Source: Bosea sp. OAE506 (GTDB lineage: Bacteria; Pseudomonadota; Alphaproteobacteria; Rhizobiales; Beijerinckiaceae). Taken from it: a stretch of 64,000 nucleotides of DNA. A model generated the notes under the pieces. That model searched no databases, was not told where the DNA came from, and saw only the letters and a list, made by a program, of their open reading frames with translations. Positions 39,942-50,224 of the stretch are shown piece by piece; the stretch's first letter is position 1; every line of letters begins with the position of its first letter. The DNA is taken from the NCBI RefSeq assembly GCF_040546595.1, contig NZ_JBEPOB010000001.1, forward strand, positions 2,543,001 through 2,607,000, written 5' to 3'. Position numbers and translations under genes: made by a program.

Positions 39942-41036
39942 ATGGCACAGGGCAAGCTCGTGATGCTGGCTGCCGGGGGCACCGGCGGCCATCTCTTCCC
40001 CGCCGAGGCGCTGAGCCATGTGCTGCGGGCGCAAGGCGTGCGGGTCGTGCTGATGACCGACCCGCGCGGCGCGGGGTTCGCCGGCGACTTCCCGGCCGAT
40101 GCCGTCATTCCCGTGCCGTCGGCGACGCCGTCCGGCCGCTCGATCAGTGGCAAGCTGCGCGGCGCGCTCGACATCGCCAGGGGCGTGCATCTGGCCCGCC
40201 GGGCGGTGCGCGAGACGCGTCCTGCGATCCTCGTCGGCTTCGGCGGCTATCCGACGGTGCCGCCGGTGCTGGGCGCGGCGCTCGCCGGGGTCAAGACGCT
40301 GATCCACGAGCAGAACGCCGTGGTCGGCCGGGCCAACCGCTTTCTTTCGCGCTGGGTCGACGCGATCGGTACCGGGTTTTCCGAGGTCGGCGGCCTGTCT
40401 CCCGGGGCGCAGGCCAAATGCCGCCATGTCGGCAACCCGGTGCGCCCGGCCGTGATTGCCGCTGTCTCGCCCTATGGCTGGCCGGGGGAGGGTGCCTTCA
40501 ACCTGCTCGTCTTCGGCGGCAGCCAGGGGGCACGGGTCATGGCAGACATCGTGCCGCCCGCGATCCAGCTTCTGACGCCGGCGGAGCGGGCGCGGCTGTT
40601 CATCACCCAGCAGGCGCGCAGCGAGGATCACGAGCGGGTCGCCGGCATCTATGGCGAGCTCGGCGTCCGCTGCGACGTCGCGCCCTTCTTCAAGGATCTG
40701 CCGGCCCGGATGGCGCAGGCCCACCTCGTCGTCGGGCGCTCGGGTGCGTCGACGGTGGCGGAACTGACGGTGATCGGGCGGCCAGCGATCCTCGTGCCGC
40801 TGCCCGGCGCACTCGACCAGGACCAGGCCGCCAACGCCGCCTTGCTCGCCCAGGCGGGCGGGGCGCTGCGCATCCTGCAGCCCGATTTCACGCCGCGCCG
40901 GCTCGCCGACGAACTCTCCGGCCTGCTTGGCCAGCCGTCGCACTTGACGGTGATGGCCGAGAGCGCGAAGAGCGCCGGCATTCCCGACGCCGCAGAGCGG
41001 CTCGCCCGCCTGGTGACCGACGTCGCCGGCTTCTAA
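39942..41036 (+). CDS. murG: UDP-GlcNAc:undecaprenyl-pyrophosphoryl-MurNAc-pentapeptide transferase
   Basis: The 364-residue GT-B enzyme adds GlcNAc to lipid I, giving lipid II, at the inner face of the membrane. It has the N-terminal loop GGTGGHLFPAEAL, the second loop VGFGGYPTVPP, IHEQNAVVGRANR, FGGSQGARVM and the UDP-GlcNAc site RSGASTVAEL followed by LVPLPGALDQDQ. Position between ftsW and murC is standard. Confidence 0.96.
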   Translation: MAQGKLVMLAAGGTGGHLFPAEALSHVLRAQGVRVVLMTDPRGAGFAGDFPADAVIPVPSATPSGRSISGKLRGALDIARGVHLARRAVRETRPAILVGFGGYPTVPPVLGAALAGVKTLIHEQNAVVGRANRFLSRWVDAIGTGFSEVGGLSPGAQAKCRHVGNPVRPAVIAAVSPYGWPGEGAFNLLVFGGSQGARVMADIVPPAIQLLTPAERARLFITQQARSEDHERVAGIYGELGVRCDVAPFFKDLPARMAQAHLVVGRSGASTVAELTVIGRPAILVPLPGALDQDQAANAALLAQAGGALRILQPDFTPRRLADELSGLLGQPSHLTVMAESAKSAGIPDAAERLARLVTDVAGF

Positions 41037-41060
41037 GACCTCATCAGGGATCACCACGCC

Positions 41061-42482
41061 ATGAAACTGCCGCCGAAGCTCGGCCCCATTCATTTCGTCG
41101 GGATCGGCGGCATCGGCATGTCCGGCATCGCCGAGGTGCTGCACAATCTCGGCTACAAGGTTCAGGGCTCCGACGCCTCGGACGGCGCCAACGTCAAGCG
41201 CCTCGCCGAAAAGGGCATCACCACCTTCGTCGGGCACAAGGCGGAGAATCTCGGCGAGGCCGAGGTCGTCGTGGTCTCGACCGCGATCAAGCGCGACAAT
41301 CCCGAGCTCGTCGCAGCGCGCGAGAAGCGGCTTCCGGTGGTGCGCCGCGCCGAGATGCTGGCCGAGCTGATGCGGCTGAAGAGCTGCATCGCGATCGCCG
41401 GCACGCATGGCAAGACGACGACGACCTCGCTGGTGGCGACGCTGCTCGAGAAGGGCGGGCTCGACCCGACCGTCATCAATGGCGGCATCATCAACGCCTA
41501 CGGCACCAATGCCCGCATGGGCGAGAGCGACTGGATGGTGGTCGAGGCCGACGAATCGGACGGCACCTTCCTGAAGCTGCCCGCCGACGTTGCCATCGTC
41601 ACCAATATCGATCCCGAGCATCTCGACCATTTCGGCACCTTCGACGCGATCAAGGCCGCCTTCCGCTCCTTCGTCGAGAACCTGCCCTTCTACGGCTTCG
41701 CGGTGATGTGCATCGACCATCCCACCGTGCAGGGCCTCGTCGGGCAGATCGAGGATCGCCGCGTCGTCACCTATGGCGAGAACCCGCAGGCCGATTTCCG
41801 GCTGATCGACATCGACCTCTCGGGCGGGCAGGCAAAGTTCACGCTCTTGATCCGTGACCGCAAGCGCGGCCGCGACGAGGTCGTCCGCGACCTGATCATG
41901 CCGATGCCGGGCCATCACAACGCGCTCAATGCGACCGCGGCGATCGCGGTGGCCTATGATCTCGGCATCCCCGTCGAGCGCATCCGCGCCGCGCTCGCCG
42001 GCTTCGGCGGGGTCAAGCGCCGCTTCACCAAGACGGGGGAGTGGAACGGCGCGCTGATCTTCGACGATTACGGCCATCATCCGGTCGAGATCGCCGCCGT
42101 GCTCAAGGCGGCGCGGGCCTCGACCAAGGGCAAGGTCATCGCCATCGTGCAGCCGCATCGCTACACGCGCCTGGCCAGCCTGTTCGACGATTTCGCCGCC
42201 TGCTTCAACGACGCCGACACGGTGATCGTGGCCGACACCTATGCGGCGGGCGAAGCGCCGATCGCGGGCGCCGACCGGGATTCGCTGGTGTCCGGCATCA
42301 AGGCGCGCGGACATCGCCATGCGCTGCCGCTGGACGGCTCCGACAAGCTCGCGGGGATGGTCGCCGAACTGGCCGGCCCGGGCGATTACGTCGTGCTGCT
42401 CGGCGCCGGCAACATCACCCAATGGGCCTATGCGCTGCCGGGCGAACTGGCGGCGCTGTCGCCGCCGAAGCCCGCCGCATGA
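41061..42482 (+). CDS. murC: UDP-N-acetylmuramate:L-alanine ligase
   Basis: The 473-residue Mur ligase adds L-alanine to UDP-MurNAc, the first peptide step. It begins with [17 protein letters not shown], has the ATP loop [13 protein letters not shown] (about 110-122), and the [10 protein letters not shown] and [12 protein letters not shown] blocks and [10 protein letters not shown] near the C-terminal domain. Its stop overlaps the murB start by four bases. Confidence 0.96.
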   Translation: MKLPPKLGPIHFVGIGGIGMSGIAEVLHNLGYKVQGSDASDGANVKRLAEKGITTFVGHKAENLGEAEVVVVSTAIKRDNPELVAAREKRLPVVRRAEMLAELMRLKSCIAIAGTHGKTTTTSLVATLLEKGGLDPTVINGGIINAYGTNARMGESDWMVVEADESDGTFLKLPADVAIVTNIDPEHLDHFGTFDAIKAAFRSFVENLPFYGFAVMCIDHPTVQGLVGQIEDRRVVTYGENPQADFRLIDIDLSGGQAKFTLLIRDRKRGRDEVVRDLIMPMPGHHNALNATAAIAVAYDLGIPVERIRAALAGFGGVKRRFTKTGEWNGALIFDDYGHHPVEIAAVLKAARASTKGKVIAIVQPHRYTRLASLFDDFAACFNDADTVIVADTYAAGEAPIAGADRDSLVSGIKARGHRHALPLDGSDKLAGMVAELAGPGDYVVLLGAGNITQWAYALPGELAALSPPKPAA

Positions 42483-43402
42483 GCTTCGCGGACATCACGC
42501 CGGCCATCCGCGCCGCGGCCCCCGATCTGCGCGGGCGCCTGCTCGCGAATGCCGAGATGGCGCCGCTGACCTGGTTCCGGGTCGGCGGACCGGCCCAGGT
42601 GCTGTTCACGCCGGCCGACGAGGCCGATCTCGCTCATCTCCTGGCGGGCCTGCCGCAGGAGATTCCGCTGACGGTGGTCGGGCTCGGCTCGAACCTGATC
42701 GTCCGCGACGGCGGCATTCCCGGGCTGGTGATCCGGCTCGGCGGCAAGGCCTTCGGCGAGATCACGATCGAACCGGGCGACCGGCTGCGGGCCGGCACGG
42801 CCGTGCCCGACGTCAAGCTCGCGCGGGCGGCGGCGGATGCGGCGCTCGACGGGCTGGCCTTCTACCGCGGCATCCCTGGCTGCATCGGTGGCGCGTTGCG
42901 GATGAATGCCGGCGCGCATGGCGGCGAAACCACCGACGTGCTGATCGAGGCCCGCGGCGTGACGCGCGCCGGCGCGATCGTGACGCTCTCCCATGCCGAG
43001 ATGGGCTTTTCCTATCGCAGCAGCGGTGCCGATACCCAGGACATCATCTTCACCTCAGCGCTTTTCCAGGGGCGGCCGGGCGACAAGGCCGAGATCCAGG
43101 CCGAGATGGACCGCGTCACCGCCGCGCGCGAGGCCGCGCAGCCGATCCGGGAGCGTACCGGCGGCTCGACCTTCAAGAATCCGCCCGGTGGCAAGGCCTG
43201 GCAGCTGATCGACGCGGCCGGCTGCCGGGGCCTGCGGCGCGGCGGAGCCCAGGTTTCGGAGATGCACTGCAACTTCCTGATCAACACCGGCGGGGCGACG
43301 GCCGCCGATGTCGAGGGGCTGGGGGAAGAGGTGCGGCGCCGGGTGAAAGAGCATTCCGGCTACGAGCTGCACTGGGAGATCAAGCGGATCGGAGTGGCCT
43401 GA
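42479..43402 (+). CDS. murB: UDP-N-acetylenolpyruvoylglucosamine reductase
   Basis: The 307-residue FAD enzyme reduces enolpyruvyl-UDP-GlcNAc to UDP-MurNAc. FAD-binding motifs are [10 protein letters not shown] and [11 protein letters not shown]. The GGSTFKNP loop holds the catalytic Ser, and the C-terminal [16 protein letters not shown] is typical of the type IIa class lacking the Tyr loop. In most relatives ddl would follow; here a 301-base gap precedes ftsQ. Confidence 0.94.
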   Translation: MSFADITPAIRAAAPDLRGRLLANAEMAPLTWFRVGGPAQVLFTPADEADLAHLLAGLPQEIPLTVVGLGSNLIVRDGGIPGLVIRLGGKAFGEITIEPGDRLRAGTAVPDVKLARAAADAALDGLAFYRGIPGCIGGALRMNAGAHGGETTDVLIEARGVTRAGAIVTLSHAEMGFSYRSSGADTQDIIFTSALFQGRPGDKAEIQAEMDRVTAAREAAQPIRERTGGSTFKNPPGGKAWQLIDAAGCRGLRRGGAQVSEMHCNFLINTGGATAADVEGLGEEVRRRVKEHSGYELHWEIKRIGVA

Positions 43403-43703
43403 GGGCCGCTCCGGCCGCCGCTGCGCGTCACCGCGCCGGTCGCCGCCCCCGCGAAGATTCCGCACGCGATCCCCATCTCCCGCGCACGAACTTTACCAAA
43501 AATTTACCAGCAGATCGAAGAGTGAGCGTTAACGGCGCATCAAGCAATCGGGTGCCGGGACGTCTGCAGAACCGCTATCCGCCGGGGCCTCGAAACAGCG
43601 TGTTTCACCCCTGCGAAGAGGCTCAGGACGGCCCGACGAGACCGAATCGGCTCAGTGCCCGCCCTGGCTGCCCATGCGGGCTCAACTTCGGTGAACGCGT
43701 CAC
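43403..43703 (+). promoter_or_regulatory. murB-ftsQ gap with candidate ftsQAZ control region
   Basis: These 301 bases have no gene and no trace of ddl. An AT-rich island carries TTTACC at 43492-43497 and again at 43503-43508, an 11-base period that resembles CtrA sites (TTAA-N7-TTAA), followed by TTAACG at 43529-43534. In Caulobacter the ftsQA promoter is CtrA-controlled, so a cell-cycle promoter here is plausible. No convincing sigma-70 pair is visible. Confidence 0.4.
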
Positions 43704-44669
43704 ATGGATGGTGGAGGACGCCTCCCTCGATCGGTGAAGTCGGCAGCCGCCCTCGCGGCTGGGCGCCTTCCGGTGCCGGCCCCCGGGCCGCAGCTGCTCG
43801 TCGGCGAGCGGACCGGACGCTGGCTGCGCCGTTCGCGCCGCAGCGCGGTCGCCGTGCCGCTGGCGCAGCGCCTGCCGCGTCGGCTGGGGACGTGGCTCGC
43901 CCTCAGCTTCCTAAGCCTCAGCCTCGGCGCCGGCACCGTGCTCGGCGGCCATGTCGAGACCCTGCGTGCGAATTACGGTGAGCCGCATCACATGCTGGCC
44001 CGCCTCGTCGGCTTCGGCATCGACCGTGTGACGATCTCGGGCATCGCCGAGCTGTCCGAGGTCGAGGTTCTGGTCGCGGCGGGAATCGATTCCAAGACCT
44101 CGCTCGCCTTCTTCGACGCAGACCAGGCGCGCCGCCGCCTGGAGGCCGCCCCGCTGATCCGCGAGGCGACCATTCGCAAGCTCTATCCGGGCGAGGTCGC
44201 GATCACGCTGGTGGAGCGCGAGCCCTTCGCGCTCTGGCAGGTCAAGGGCGAGCTCTTCGTCATCGCCGCCGACGGGACCGTGATCGACAAGATGGATGAC
44301 GGCCGTTTCGCGCATCTGCCGCTGGTCGTCGGCCCAGAGGCCAACAACCGGGCGCGCGAATATCTCGCCCTGCGCGGTCAGGCCGGGCCGCTCGCCCCGC
44401 AGATCAGGGCGGCGACGCTGGTCGCCGGCCGGCGCTGGAACCTGAAGCTCGAGAACGGCATGGACGTGCGTTTGCCCGAGGTCGATCCCGGGGCCGCGGT
44501 GAAGCGGCTCGCCGCTCTGCAGGCCGATTACCGGATCTTCGACAAGGATCTGCTGGCGATCGATCTGCGCCAGCCCGACCGCGTCGTGATGCGGCTGACG
44601 GAAGAGGGCGCCGCCGCCCGCGCCGAGCAGCTCAAGAGCAAGACCAAGAAGAAGGGAGGCGAGGCATGA
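43704..44669 (+). CDS. ftsQ: Cell division protein FtsQ
   Basis: The 321-residue bitopic protein has an Arg-rich cytoplasmic region (about 1-60), one membrane helix (about 62-80), a POTRA domain (about 105-175, starting FGIDRVTISGIAELSEVEVLVAAG and with the REATIRKLYPGEVAITLVEREPFA strand) and the FtsQ beta domain with LENGMDVRLPE. It recruits FtsL/FtsB to the septum. The Lys-rich C terminus overlaps ftsA by four bases. Confidence 0.93.
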   Translation: MDGGGRLPRSVKSAAALAAGRLPVPAPGPQLLVGERTGRWLRRSRRSAVAVPLAQRLPRRLGTWLALSFLSLSLGAGTVLGGHVETLRANYGEPHHMLARLVGFGIDRVTISGIAELSEVEVLVAAGIDSKTSLAFFDADQARRRLEAAPLIREATIRKLYPGEVAITLVEREPFALWQVKGELFVIAADGTVIDKMDDGRFAHLPLVVGPEANNRAREYLALRGQAGPLAPQIRAATLVAGRRWNLKLENGMDVRLPEVDPGAAVKRLAALQADYRIFDKDLLAIDLRQPDRVVMRLTEEGAAARAEQLKSKTKKKGGEA

Positions 44670-46036
44670 ACCACGTCACCTCCCAGGGCCTGACGCCGCG
44701 GATGCGTCCGCTCTCGTCGCGCAAGAGCGCGACGCTGTCGATTCTCGACATCGGCACGAGCAAGGTCGTCTGCCTGATCGCCGAGTTGAACCCGGCCGAG
44801 GCCAATGAGCGGCTGCGCGGTCGCACCCATGTCGCGCGCATCATCGGCATCGGCCACCAGCGCTCGCTCGGCCTCAAGGGCGGCGCGATCATCGATCTCG
44901 AAAGCGCCGAGAAGGCCATCCGCGCCGCGGTCGACGCCGCCGAGCGCATGGCCAAGGTCGAGGTCCAGTCGGTCATCGTCAACCTGACGGGCGGGCGCCT
45001 GGCCTCGCAGCATTACGCGGCCAGCGTCGATCTGCGCGCCGGTTCGGTCGGCGACTCCGACGTCAAGCGCGTGCTCGCCCATGCCGCCACCCATGCGCTG
45101 CGGCCGGGCAAGGCTGTGCTCCACGCCCTGCCGACCGGCTATGCGATGGACGGCGTGCCCGGCGTGCTGGATCCCCGCGGGCTGATCGGCAGCAAGCTCT
45201 CGGTCGACATGCATGTCGTTGCCAGCGAGGCCTCGGCTGCGCGCAACGTCATGCTGGCCGTCGAGCGCTGCCATCTCGAGGTCGAGGCGGTGGTCGCGAC
45301 CCCCTATGCGTCTGGCCTCTCGGTCCTGGTCGACGACGAGGCCGAGATGGGCGTCGTCGTGGTCGACATGGGCGGCGGCACCACCAGCCTCGGCGTGTTC
45401 TCGGGCGGGCATCTGATGCATGCCGACGCGATTGCGGTCGGCGGCAACCACATCACCATGGACGTGGCGCGCGGTCTCTCGACCCGCGTCGCGGCCGCCG
45501 AGCGCCTCAAGACGCTGCACGGCTCCTGCATTTCCAGCGCCTCGGACGAGCGCGACATGATCTCCGTGCCGCAGGTCGACGACGACGAGCGCGACGCGCC
45601 CAACCATCTGCCGAAATCGCAGCTGGTGCGGATCATCAAGCCGCGTGTCGAGGAGATCCTCGAACTGGTGCGCGACAGGCTGACCCAGGCCGGCTTCTCG
45701 GCCCAGGCCGGGCGACGCGTCGTGCTGACGGGCGGCGCCTGCCAGCTGACCGGCCTGCCCGAAGTGGCGCGCCGCATTCTCGGCGGGCAGGTCCGCACCG
45801 GCCGCCCGCTCGGCATCAAGGGATTGCCCGAAGCCGGCAAGGGCCCGGCCTTCGCGGCCTCGGTCGGCCTGCTGGTCTATCCGCAGGTGGCCCATGTCGA
45901 GCATTTCGAGCCCCGCGCGGGGCAGGCGTATTTCGCCACCGGAACGGACGGGTATTTCTCCCGTGTCGGTCGGTGGCTGAAGGAGAGGTTTCTGATCGGG
46001 CGCCGCGACGCGGCCACCCGTTCGAACACAGTGTGA
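44666..46036 (+). CDS. ftsA: Cell division protein FtsA
   Basis: The 456-residue actin-like ATPase anchors FtsZ to the membrane. It has the phosphate loop [17 protein letters not shown] (about 28-45), the 1C domain, the second phosphate motif [18 protein letters not shown] and the adenosine motif [17 protein letters not shown]. The C terminus [12 protein letters not shown] forms an amphipathic membrane-targeting helix. It overlaps ftsQ and precedes ftsZ by 97 bases. Confidence 0.95.
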   Translation: MNHVTSQGLTPRMRPLSSRKSATLSILDIGTSKVVCLIAELNPAEANERLRGRTHVARIIGIGHQRSLGLKGGAIIDLESAEKAIRAAVDAAERMAKVEVQSVIVNLTGGRLASQHYAASVDLRAGSVGDSDVKRVLAHAATHALRPGKAVLHALPTGYAMDGVPGVLDPRGLIGSKLSVDMHVVASEASAARNVMLAVERCHLEVEAVVATPYASGLSVLVDDEAEMGVVVVDMGGGTTSLGVFSGGHLMHADAIAVGGNHITMDVARGLSTRVAAAERLKTLHGSCISSASDERDMISVPQVDDDERDAPNHLPKSQLVRIIKPRVEEILELVRDRLTQAGFSAQAGRRVVLTGGACQLTGLPEVARRILGGQVRTGRPLGIKGLPEAGKGPAFAASVGLLVYPQVAHVEHFEPRAGQAYFATGTDGYFSRVGRWLKERFLIGRRDAATRSNTV

Positions 46037-46133
46037 GTACCGGCGAGCCCGCCTGCGGGGAAGCCACGGCGTCGAATGTAGCAATCGGGACGGCTCCCGC
46101 CAGGCGCCGGACAAGGGATCAAAAGAGGCAACC

Positions 46134-47825
46134 ATGGCGATGAATCTGCAAGCCCCGGACATCCGGGAACTCAAGCCCCGGATCACCGTGTTCGGCGTCG
46201 GTGGCGCCGGGGGCAACGCGGTCAACAACATGATCGAGGCCGGTCTCGACGGCGTCGACTTCGTGGTCGCCAACACGGATGCCCAGGCTCTGGCCCTGTC
46301 GCGCGCCTCGCGCATCATCCAGATGGGCCTGCAGGTGACCGAGGGTCTCGGCGCCGGCTCCCAGCCCGAGGTCGGCCGCGCGGCCGCTGAGGAGGTGATC
46401 GACGAGATCCGCGATCATCTCGCCGGCGCCCATATGGTCTTCATCACCGCCGGCATGGGCGGCGGCACCGGCACGGGTGCGGCTCCTGCGATTGCCCGCG
46501 TCGCCCGCGACATGGGCATCCTGACCGTCGGCGTCGTCACCAAGCCGTTCCAGTTCGAGGGCCATCGCCGCATGCGCATGGCCGAGGCCGGCATCAGCGA
46601 GCTGAACGAGGCGGTCGACACGCTGATCGTCATCCCGAACCAGAACCTGTTCCGCGTCGCCAACGAGACCACCGGCTTCGCCGATGCCTTCGGCATGGCC
46701 GACCAGGTGCTCTACTCCGGCGTCGCCTGCATCACCGACCTGATGGTCCGTCCGGGTCTCATCAACCTCGACTTCGCCGACGTGCGCGCCGTGATGCGCG
46801 GCATGGGCAAGGCGATGATGGGCACCGGCGAGGCGCAGGGCGAGAAGCGCGCGCTGAACGCCGCCCAGGCCGCGATCAACAACCCGCTGCTCGACGACGT
46901 CTCGATGAAGGGCGCGCGCGGCCTGCTGATCTCGATCACCGGCGGGCGCGACATGAAGCTCTACGAGGTCGACGAAGCCGCAACCCGCATCCGCGAGGAG
47001 GTCGATTCCGAGGCCAACATCATCGTCGGCGCGACCTTCGACGAGGCGCTGGAAGGCATCGTCCGCGTGTCGGTCGTCGCCACGGGCATCGACAAGCCCG
47101 TGACCTCGCAGGCCGAGATCGACGAGACCGAGGCCCGCATCGCCCAGGTCGCCGAGCGCCTTAAGGCCGAGGCCCGCCTGCGCACCGCCGCTCCGGCCCG
47201 CCAGGCGGCTCCGGCTCCCGCGCCGGCTCCGGTCGAGCCCCCGATGGAGATGCGCATGACGCATGCGATCGAGGCCGATCCGCGCGCCGGTCTGCCCGAG
47301 GACATCCGCATCGCCCCGATCCAGCCGCGCCCCGTTATGGCCGCCGCTGCGCCCGAGCCGATGCGCCAGCCGGAGCCCGCTCCGATGCTGGAGGAGAGCT
47401 TCATCCCGCCGATGCCCGAGCGTTCGGTCGTCCGTCCGACCCGCATGCCGCGCGTCGAGGACCTGCCGATTCCGGCGCAGAACCAGATCAACGCTCAGCG
47501 CGGCGCTCAGGCCGCCCCGCTGCCGCCCAGCGCCGCCGACCAGAAGCGGATGTCCCTGATGCAGCGCCTCGCCTCCGTCGGCTTCGGCCGCAAGGAGGAG
47601 GAGGCGGTCGAGCCGGCGCCGATGCCGGTGCGCCAGGCTCCGCAGGCTCCTGCCATCCCGCAGGCGCCGAGCGCGGCGCATGCCGAATACATGCGCCGTC
47701 CGGCGGCCCCGGCCGCCCGCCCGGCTCAGGGCCAGCTCGATCCGCATGGCCGCGCTGCGCCGAATCGGACCAGCGAGGAGGATCATCTCGAGATCCCGGC
47801 CTTCCTGCGCCGCCAGGCCAACTGA
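46134..47825 (+). CDS. ftsZ: Cell division GTPase FtsZ
   Basis: The 563-residue tubulin homologue forms the division ring. The GTPase core (about 15-325) has [12 protein letters not shown], the tubulin signature [10 protein letters not shown] (about 109-118), and the T7 loop [12 protein letters not shown] long Pro/Ala-rich linker (about 345-545) follows, ending in the conserved C-terminal peptide [11 protein letters not shown] that binds FtsA. The long linker is typical of alphaproteobacteria. A hairpin lies just after the stop. Confidence 0.97.
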   Translation: MAMNLQAPDIRELKPRITVFGVGGAGGNAVNNMIEAGLDGVDFVVANTDAQALALSRASRIIQMGLQVTEGLGAGSQPEVGRAAAEEVIDEIRDHLAGAHMVFITAGMGGGTGTGAAPAIARVARDMGILTVGVVTKPFQFEGHRRMRMAEAGISELNEAVDTLIVIPNQNLFRVANETTGFADAFGMADQVLYSGVACITDLMVRPGLINLDFADVRAVMRGMGKAMMGTGEAQGEKRALNAAQAAINNPLLDDVSMKGARGLLISITGGRDMKLYEVDEAATRIREEVDSEANIIVGATFDEALEGIVRVSVVATGIDKPVTSQAEIDETEARIAQVAERLKAEARLRTAAPARQAAPAPAPAPVEPPMEMRMTHAIEADPRAGLPEDIRIAPIQPRPVMAAAAPEPMRQPEPAPMLEESFIPPMPERSVVRPTRMPRVEDLPIPAQNQINAQRGAQAAPLPPSAADQKRMSLMQRLASVGFGRKEEEAVEPAPMPVRQAPQAPAIPQAPSAAHAEYMRRPAAPAARPAQGQLDPHGRAAPNRTSEEDHLEIPAFLRRQAN

Positions 47826-47858
47826 GCGTAGCGGGCTTCCGAGCCACTGTAACATCGT

Positions 47859-47883
47859 CCCGGCGCGCCATCGGCGCGCCGGG
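47859..47883 (+). terminator. Hairpin after ftsZ
   Basis: CCCGGCGCGCC (47859-47869) and GGCGCGCCGGG (47873-47883) form a perfect 11-base stem with a three-base loop, 34 bases after the ftsZ stop. Only a short T-rich stretch follows, so it may be a partial terminator or an mRNA stabiliser. Confidence 0.65.
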
Positions 47884-48135
47884 ATTTGCCTTGTCGAAAA
47901 CCTCAATCATTCCAGTTCGATAGAGATCATCCGGGCGGCGCAGAAACCTGTAACAGAGCGAAAGAAAGCGTGATTTTGTGAGCATGCTCCGAAAGCTTAT
48001 GTTGCGGCTGCACCACGACAGACGGGAGACGGGTTTTGCCCCTTCCCGGCCTCAGGACGCATCGCTGACGAACTGCCCCCACGGGACGCAAACCCGATGA
48101 GACGGCGTCGTTCGCGATCAGGATTGGATACCGGA
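47884..48135 (+). other. ftsZ-lpxC intergenic region
   Basis: No gene is visible. The stretch contains an AT-richer part around 47940-48000 that could hold the lpxC promoter, but no clear -35/-10 pair stands out. An in-frame extension of lpxC to 48097 is unlikely because family members begin at the MSFDRQTT-like position. Confidence 0.4.
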
Positions 48136-49083
48136 ATGAGCTTCGATCGGCAGACGACCCTGCGGGCCCCCGTGACCTTGACCGGCATCGGCGTCCATTC
48201 CGGAGCTCCCGCAACGATCTGCCTCAAGCCCTCCAGCGCGAACTCGGGAATCGTCTTCCTGCGCCAGGGCCTCGAGGACGCGCCCTCGCAGCTCATCCAC
48301 GCCAAGCACACCAAGGTCAGCGCGACCGAGCTGTGCACCGTCATCGGTGACGGCGCCTCCGCTTCGGTGGCGACCATCGAGCATCTGATGTCGGCCTGCG
48401 CCGGTCTCGGCCTCGACAACGTGCTGGTCGAGATCGACGGGCCCGAGATGCCGATCATGGACGGCAGCGCCGCCGAGTTCGTCGCCGCCATCGAGGCCAC
48501 CGGCCTCGTCGGCCTCTCCGCGGCGCGCCGCTATCTGCGCATCCTCCAGCCGGTTCGCGTCCAGCATGGCCGGGCCTTCGCCGAGCTGCTGCCGGCCAAG
48601 ACCGGCTTCCGCCTCGATGTCGAGATCGACTTCGACACCAGCGTCATCGGCCGCCAGCGCAAGGTCTTCGATCTCGAAGCCTCCGCCTATGCCGAGGAAA
48701 TCTCCCGCGCCCGGACCTTCGGGTTCATGCGCGATGTCGAGCAGCTCTGGAAGGCCGGCTTCGCGCTGGGCGCCTCGCTCGACAACACCGTCGCCGTGGG
48801 TGACGACAAGGTGATCAACCCCGAGGGCCTGCGCTATGGCGACGAGTTCGTCCGCCACAAGGTTCTCGACGCGATCGGCGACCTCGCGCTCGCCGGCTAC
48901 CCGATCATCGGCGAGTTCCGCTCCTATTGCGGCGGCCACCGGATGAATGTCCGCATCCTGGAGGCGCTGTTCGCCGACCGCGCCAATTACGCGATCGTCG
49001 AGGCCGAGCCGGTCTATGCGGCTCCGCGTGCGGTCCAGATGGCCGCGGCTGCTCCCGCCGCCTTCGCGCCGGACGTGCACTGA
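48136..49083 (+). CDS. lpxC: UDP-3-O-acyl-N-acetylglucosamine deacetylase
   Basis: The 315-residue zinc enzyme performs the committed step of lipid A synthesis. Zinc ligands are His83 in ATIEHLMSA, and His241 and Asp245 in HKVLDAIGDLALAG; the catalytic His is in the later YCGGHRMN. The IDGPEMPIMDGSAAEF block is also typical. Position after ftsZ is standard in alphaproteobacteria. Confidence 0.96.
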   Translation: MSFDRQTTLRAPVTLTGIGVHSGAPATICLKPSSANSGIVFLRQGLEDAPSQLIHAKHTKVSATELCTVIGDGASASVATIEHLMSACAGLGLDNVLVEIDGPEMPIMDGSAAEFVAAIEATGLVGLSAARRYLRILQPVRVQHGRAFAELLPAKTGFRLDVEIDFDTSVIGRQRKVFDLEASAYAEEISRARTFGFMRDVEQLWKAGFALGASLDNTVAVGDDKVINPEGLRYGDEFVRHKVLDAIGDLALAGYPIIGEFRSYCGGHRMNVRILEALFADRANYAIVEAEPVYAAPRAVQMAAAAPAAFAPDVH

Positions 49084-49224
49084 GCGTCACGCGCCACCGC
49101 GCCTTCCTGTCGCCGGTTTTCTGTCGAATAGACGTCGCCGTTGCCGCGGGCCTTCGCTTTCGGCAGTGGCGCGTCTTCGGCGTCTGAGGTAAGGCATGCA
49201 TCCCCAACGAGCGGGGACGAAGAC

Positions 49225-50166
49225 ATGAGGACGGACGACGTGAGCGTCATGCGGCTGAACAACCCGACATCCAAGCGCACCGGATCGATGGCGCGGGGCA
49301 CGGCCCTGGCGCTGGGCGCCGCCATGCTGCTGGGCGGCTGCGACACGGTTTCCTCGCTCAATCCCTTCGACCGGCCCGAGGTTTACAAGCCCGAGGTCAA
49401 GGAGGTCGTCCCGGCCGACAGGCTCTACAATGAGGGCCTCGCGCGGCTGCAGAATGGCGACAGCGAAGGCGCGTCGAAGAAGTTCGACCAGATCGACAAG
49501 GAGGCGCCGTTCTCCCCCTATGCGCGCAAGGGGCTGATTCTCGCCGCCTACACGAACTACCAGGCGTCGAAGTGGGAGGAGACGATCACCGCCTCCAAGC
49601 GCTTCATCGCGCAGAACCCGGCGAGCCCGGATGCAGCCTATGCGCAGTATCTGATGGCGATGTCCTATTACAACCAGATCCCGGACGCGACGCGCGACCA
49701 GGAGCGGACCCAGCTGGCCATCGCCGCCTTCGAGCAGCTGATCCAGAAATATCCGAAGTCGGAATATGTGCTCGACGCCAAGGAGAAGCTCCTGGTGGCG
49801 CGCGACCAGCTCGCCGGCAAGGAGATGAATGTCGGGCGCTTCTATCTCGAGCAGCGCAACTACACCGGCGCGGTGAACCGCTTCCGCGAGGTCATCATCA
49901 AGTACCAGACCACCCGGCATGTCGAGGAGGCGCTGATGCGTCTCACGGAAGCCTATATGGCGCTGGGCATCACCAACGAGGCGCAGACGGCCGCCGCGGT
50001 GCTGGGCCACAACTTCCCGGACAGCCCCTGGTACAAGGATGCCTATGTCCTGCTGGAAAGCGGCGGCCTTCAGCCGCGCGAGGATCGCGGCTCCTATATC
50101 AGCCGTGCCTTCCAGGGCTTCCAGCGTGCGGTGGTGGGTGTCGTCGGGTTCGGCGGCCGCCTCTGA
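49225..50166 (+). CDS. bamD: Outer membrane assembly lipoprotein BamD
   Basis: The product has a lipobox ALGAAMLLGGC with the lipidated Cys at about residue 39 and a set of TPR-like helical repeats (about 60-275), e.g. RLYNEGLARLQNGDSEGASKKF and AYAQYLMAMSYYNQIPDATRD. BamD is a scaffold of the BAM complex that inserts outer membrane proteins. Starts at 49225 and 49249 are both possible; the former has a GGGGA site upstream. Confidence 0.93.
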   Translation: MRTDDVSVMRLNNPTSKRTGSMARGTALALGAAMLLGGCDTVSSLNPFDRPEVYKPEVKEVVPADRLYNEGLARLQNGDSEGASKKFDQIDKEAPFSPYARKGLILAAYTNYQASKWEETITASKRFIAQNPASPDAAYAQYLMAMSYYNQIPDATRDQERTQLAIAAFEQLIQKYPKSEYVLDAKEKLLVARDQLAGKEMNVGRFYLEQRNYTGAVNRFREVIIKYQTTRHVEEALMRLTEAYMALGITNEAQTAAAVLGHNFPDSPWYKDAYVLLESGGLQPREDRGSYISRAFQGFQRAVVGVVGFGGRL

Positions 50167-50224
50167 CCGCCCCGCATGAGGGTCGCCCGCGCATGCCCCG
50201 CCTCCTGAGCCTGCGCTGACCGCC

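Noticed and set aside
37862..40174. Minus-strand open frame of 770 codons over the aminotransferase and ftsW
   Set aside because: Same reason; antisense to well-defined conserved proteins.
39819..42422. Very long minus-strand open frame (867 codons) over ftsW-murG-murC
   Set aside because: It is a shadow of GC-rich coding sequence on the opposite strand; the plus-strand proteins are unmistakable and the antisense product is low-complexity Arg/Ala/Gly-rich with no family features.
46020..46045. Possible LexA-type box near the end of ftsA (GTTC-N7-GTGT)
   Set aside because: It matches only one half of the alphaproteobacterial GTTC-N7-GTTC consensus and lies at the 3' end of ftsA.
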